Positions 62,203 to 64,000 of a stretch of DNA of 64,000 bases are shown piece after piece. The stretch spans positions 1,736,001 to 1,800,000 of the forward strand of contig CAWJMN010000002.1 in assembly GCA_963844055.1 (NCBI GenBank). The letters run 5' to 3'. Numbering within the stretch: position 1 is the first letter of the stretch; every line of letters begins with the position of its first letter. The stretch comes from CAWJMN01 sp963844055 (GTDB taxonomy: Bacteria; Planctomycetota; Planctomycetia; Pirellulales; Pirellulaceae). The position numbers and the translations under genes were made by a program. Under the pieces are notes generated by a model that worked only from the letters and a program-made list of their open reading frames with translations, made no database searches and was not told where the DNA came from.

Positions 62203-63534
62203 CTACAACAGTTCACTGGCGAGGTCGGCCAGCTGCGAACGTTCGCCCTTTTCCAGCGTGATGTGGGCAAAGATCGGCTGCCCCACCATTCGATGGATCA
62301 GATAGCTAAGCCCATTGGATAATGCATCCAAATAGGGCTGGTCGATCTGGCGAATATCTCCTGTAAGAACGATCTTCGTTCCTTCGCCGGCACGCGTAAT
62401 GATCGTTTTGACTTCGTGCGGCGTAAGGTTCTGCGCTTCATCGATGATGAAGAAGATCTTTTGCAAACTGCGGCCACGAATATAGGCCAGCGGCGTGATC
62501 ATCAGCTTTTCCGATTCACGCATCTCGGTGATACGCTGCGCATGCGGATCATGATCGTTAAACTGATGCTTAATGACCGTCAGGTTGTCGTACAGCGGTT
62601 GCATGTACGGATCGAGCTTTTCTTTGATGTCGCCTGGCAAAAAGCCAAGGTCACGATTGCCTAGCGGAACCACAGGCCGGGCCAGCAAGATCTGACGATA
62701 GCGCTGCCGACATTCCAGCGCCGCCGCCAGGGCCAAAAGCGTCTTGCCGGTCCCTGCTCGCCCCGCCAGCGTAACCAGGCGGATATCTTCATTGAGCAAG
62801 GCTCGCAAAGCAAACGATTGTTCGCTGTTACGGGGCGTGATGCCGTACACCGTGCTCTTTTCGACTCGTATAAACGATTGATCTTGGGCACGATACGTCG
62901 CCAAGACCGACTTCGAGCCATTGCGCAGGACAAAGTTCTCGTTCGGAACGGGGCGCGTCACTTCTGGCAGATCGGCGGCAGACACAATCCCACCGTTTTC
63001 ATAGAAACGGTTGATGCTTTCCGAGGAAATCCCCTCCACCACCCGCTTGCCCGTATAAAGCTTGTCGAAGCTTTCAATCTTGTCGGTGGTATAGTCTTCG
63101 GAAGTAAGGCCCAGCGATTTGGCCTTCATCCGCAGGTTGGTATCTTTGGTGACCAAAATCACCGGCCGCGAGGGCTCTCGCTTTTGCAGCGTTAGGGCCG
63201 CATTCAAAATGCGATGGTCGGGCGTATCTTGGGCGAAGGCCGTCTTCACGCGGCTATCGAGTTCGCCCCCCAAAACAATGCGAATGTTACCTCGTCCTGG
63301 ACCGAGCGAAGCCCCTTGATCGGTTAATGCTTCGCCGGTGAGGTGGTCCACCAGCCGCAGGAATTCCCGCGCTTGGAAGTTGATGTTTTCACTTCCCTTT
63401 TTGAACTTATCCAGTTCTTCCAGGACCGTGATCGGGATGACGATGTCGTGTTCTTCAAAATTGTTGATACAACCGCTGTCGTGCAGAACGACGTTGGTGT
63501 CCAGAACAAACAGCTTCGCCGATTGAAGGATCAT
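62203..63534 (-). CDS. PIN domain/PhoH-like ATPase
   Basis: This is a 443-residue protein. Residues about 5-165 form a PIN ribonuclease domain with conserved acids (D12 in LDTNVVLHD, E40 and D131). Residues about 230-440 form a PhoH ATPase domain with Walker A GRAGTGKT (258-265) and Walker B IFFIIDEAQNLTP. This is the PhoH2/YlaK arrangement, in which an ATP-dependent RNA-unwinding motor is joined to a ribonuclease. It converges with the beta-helix gene (15 bases apart). Confidence 0.93.
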   Translation of the reverse strand: MILQSAKLFVLDTNVVLHDSGCINNFEEHDIVIPITVLEELDKFKKGSENINFQAREFLRLVDHLTGEALTDQGASLGPGRGNIRIVLGGELDSRVKTAFAQDTPDHRILNAALTLQKREPSRPVILVTKDTNLRMKAKSLGLTSEDYTTDKIESFDKLYTGKRVVEGISSESINRFYENGGIVSAADLPEVTRPVPNENFVLRNGSKSVLATYRAQDQSFIRVEKSTVYGITPRNSEQSFALRALLNEDIRLVTLAGRAGTGKTLLALAAALECRQRYRQILLARPVVPLGNRDLGFLPGDIKEKLDPYMQPLYDNLTVIKHQFNDHDPHAQRITEMRESEKLMITPLAYIRGRSLQKIFFIIDEAQNLTPHEVKTIITRAGEGTKIVLTGDIRQIDQPYLDALSNGLSYLIHRMVGQPIFAHITLEKGERSQLADLASELL

Positions 63535-63742
63535 GCACGGCTCTCCATGCCAGCGGACAGAAGATCATCCTTGAACAATCTCAGTTTCCTCGATTGGCTC
63601 TTTCGTTGCAAGCCGAGCCTATGGCGCATTGGGCAAAAACCACCCACGTTTTCTCACCACTCGTGCGATTGCCGGTTTGCCGCAAGTAGAACCACGGGAA
63701 TTGATAGGAATTTCGCGCAACCTTCATCCCCATGCAGTGGCT

Positions 63743-64000
63743 TTAGGAGAGCCATTCGCTGAACGTTTCCGCCCCAAACACAAGCACCACGATTCCCAAG
63801 ATAGCGACACCAAGAAAAATCAAATGATTTAGCATGGTCAGGTAAAAAGCCGCTTTGGTAGGCGCGTTACCCTCTTCATGCATGGCTCCCAGCCGAATGG
63901 CGCGCAGGTCTTGAAACGCCAACATGCTGATAGCCACATTGAGTGGAAATGCCAGAACCATGAAGACCGACATCCAAAAATAGAAAGTCATCGCCCCCAT
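63743..64000 (-). CDS. Partial membrane protein
   Basis: This is a membrane protein with at least two hydrophobic segments (FYFWMSVFMVLAFPLNVAIS and LTMLNHLIFLGVAILGIVVLVF), with its 5' end at the window edge. The first visible codon is an ATG at 64000, which could be the true start, or the gene may extend further. No family is recognised. Confidence 0.6.
   Translation of the reverse strand: MGAMTFYFWMSVFMVLAFPLNVAISMLAFQDLRAIRLGAMHEEGNAPTKAAFYLTMLNHLIFLGVAILGIVVLVFGAETFSEWLS

Overview
The window looks like a chromosome segment of a planctomycete, most likely of the Pirellulales. The evidence is the Planctomycete cytochrome C/PSD1 (DUF1549/DUF1553) plus DUF1501 pair, the tandem clpP genes, many short membrane proteins that open with an 'RFTLKQLF' or 'RRWLQFRLRTLM' type anchor, and a high density of hypotheticals. 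Apart from one tRNA-Asn and the decayed elements described below there are no rRNA genes, CRISPR arrays or intact transposases.

Layout. 0.5-3.8 kb: tRNA-Asn, a zinc-ribbon membrane protein, a DUF1624/HGSNAT-type membrane acyltransferase and a SUKH-like protein. 3.9-13.4 kb: a Tat-exported SGNH hydrolase, a frameshifted arylamine N-acetyltransferase, a FadR-like GntR regulator with its own operator driving a PSD1-DUF1501 operon, then on the other strand a membrane protein and a second SGNH hydrolase. 13.6-19.4 kb: a MarR regulator divergent from a methyltransferase, then small hypotheticals, an Imm11-like protein and an alpha/beta hydrolase. 19.7-24.4 kb: housekeeping genes clpP1-clpP2 and pheS-pheT, with pheT frameshifted. 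24.5-35.8 kb: an accessory stretch of small hypothetical and immunity-like genes, interspersed with dispersed repeats, two MITE-like elements, an lrgAB/TetR locus, an HNH endonuclease pair with a duplicated 3' end, and a tyrosine-recombinase remnant. 35.8-38.1 kb: a stand-alone M41-like metalloprotease, a sirtuin and a small ExbB/TolQ-like membrane protein.

38.1-46.4 kb is the most striking region: seven tandem paralogous genes for membrane-anchored leucine-rich-repeat proteins. They share an almost invariant 5' end and carry a conserved spacer between several copies. 46.4-52.0 kb (minus strand) is a three-gene operon of GAF-HlyD, HlyD and PqqD/M50 protease-HlyD fusion proteins. 52.6-56.0 kb is a tight three-gene operon (FAD oxidoreductase, frameshifted coiled-coil/TM protein, acyltransferase), whose last gene is a close paralogue of the acyltransferase at 2-3 kb. 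56-64 kb carries a double carboxymuconolactone-decarboxylase-domain protein, a DTW-domain protein with no conventional start codon, a NodT-type outer-membrane factor, a cysteine/proline-rich secreted protein, a beta-helix protein, a PIN-PhoH ATPase and a partial membrane protein.

Six otherwise intact frames are broken by single-base indels, one of them the normally essential pheT. Five repairs need one base removed and one needs a base added. Sequence error is therefore a serious possibility, and genes flagged as frameshifted should not be read as dead. All family names are from reading motifs by eye; no database search was run.
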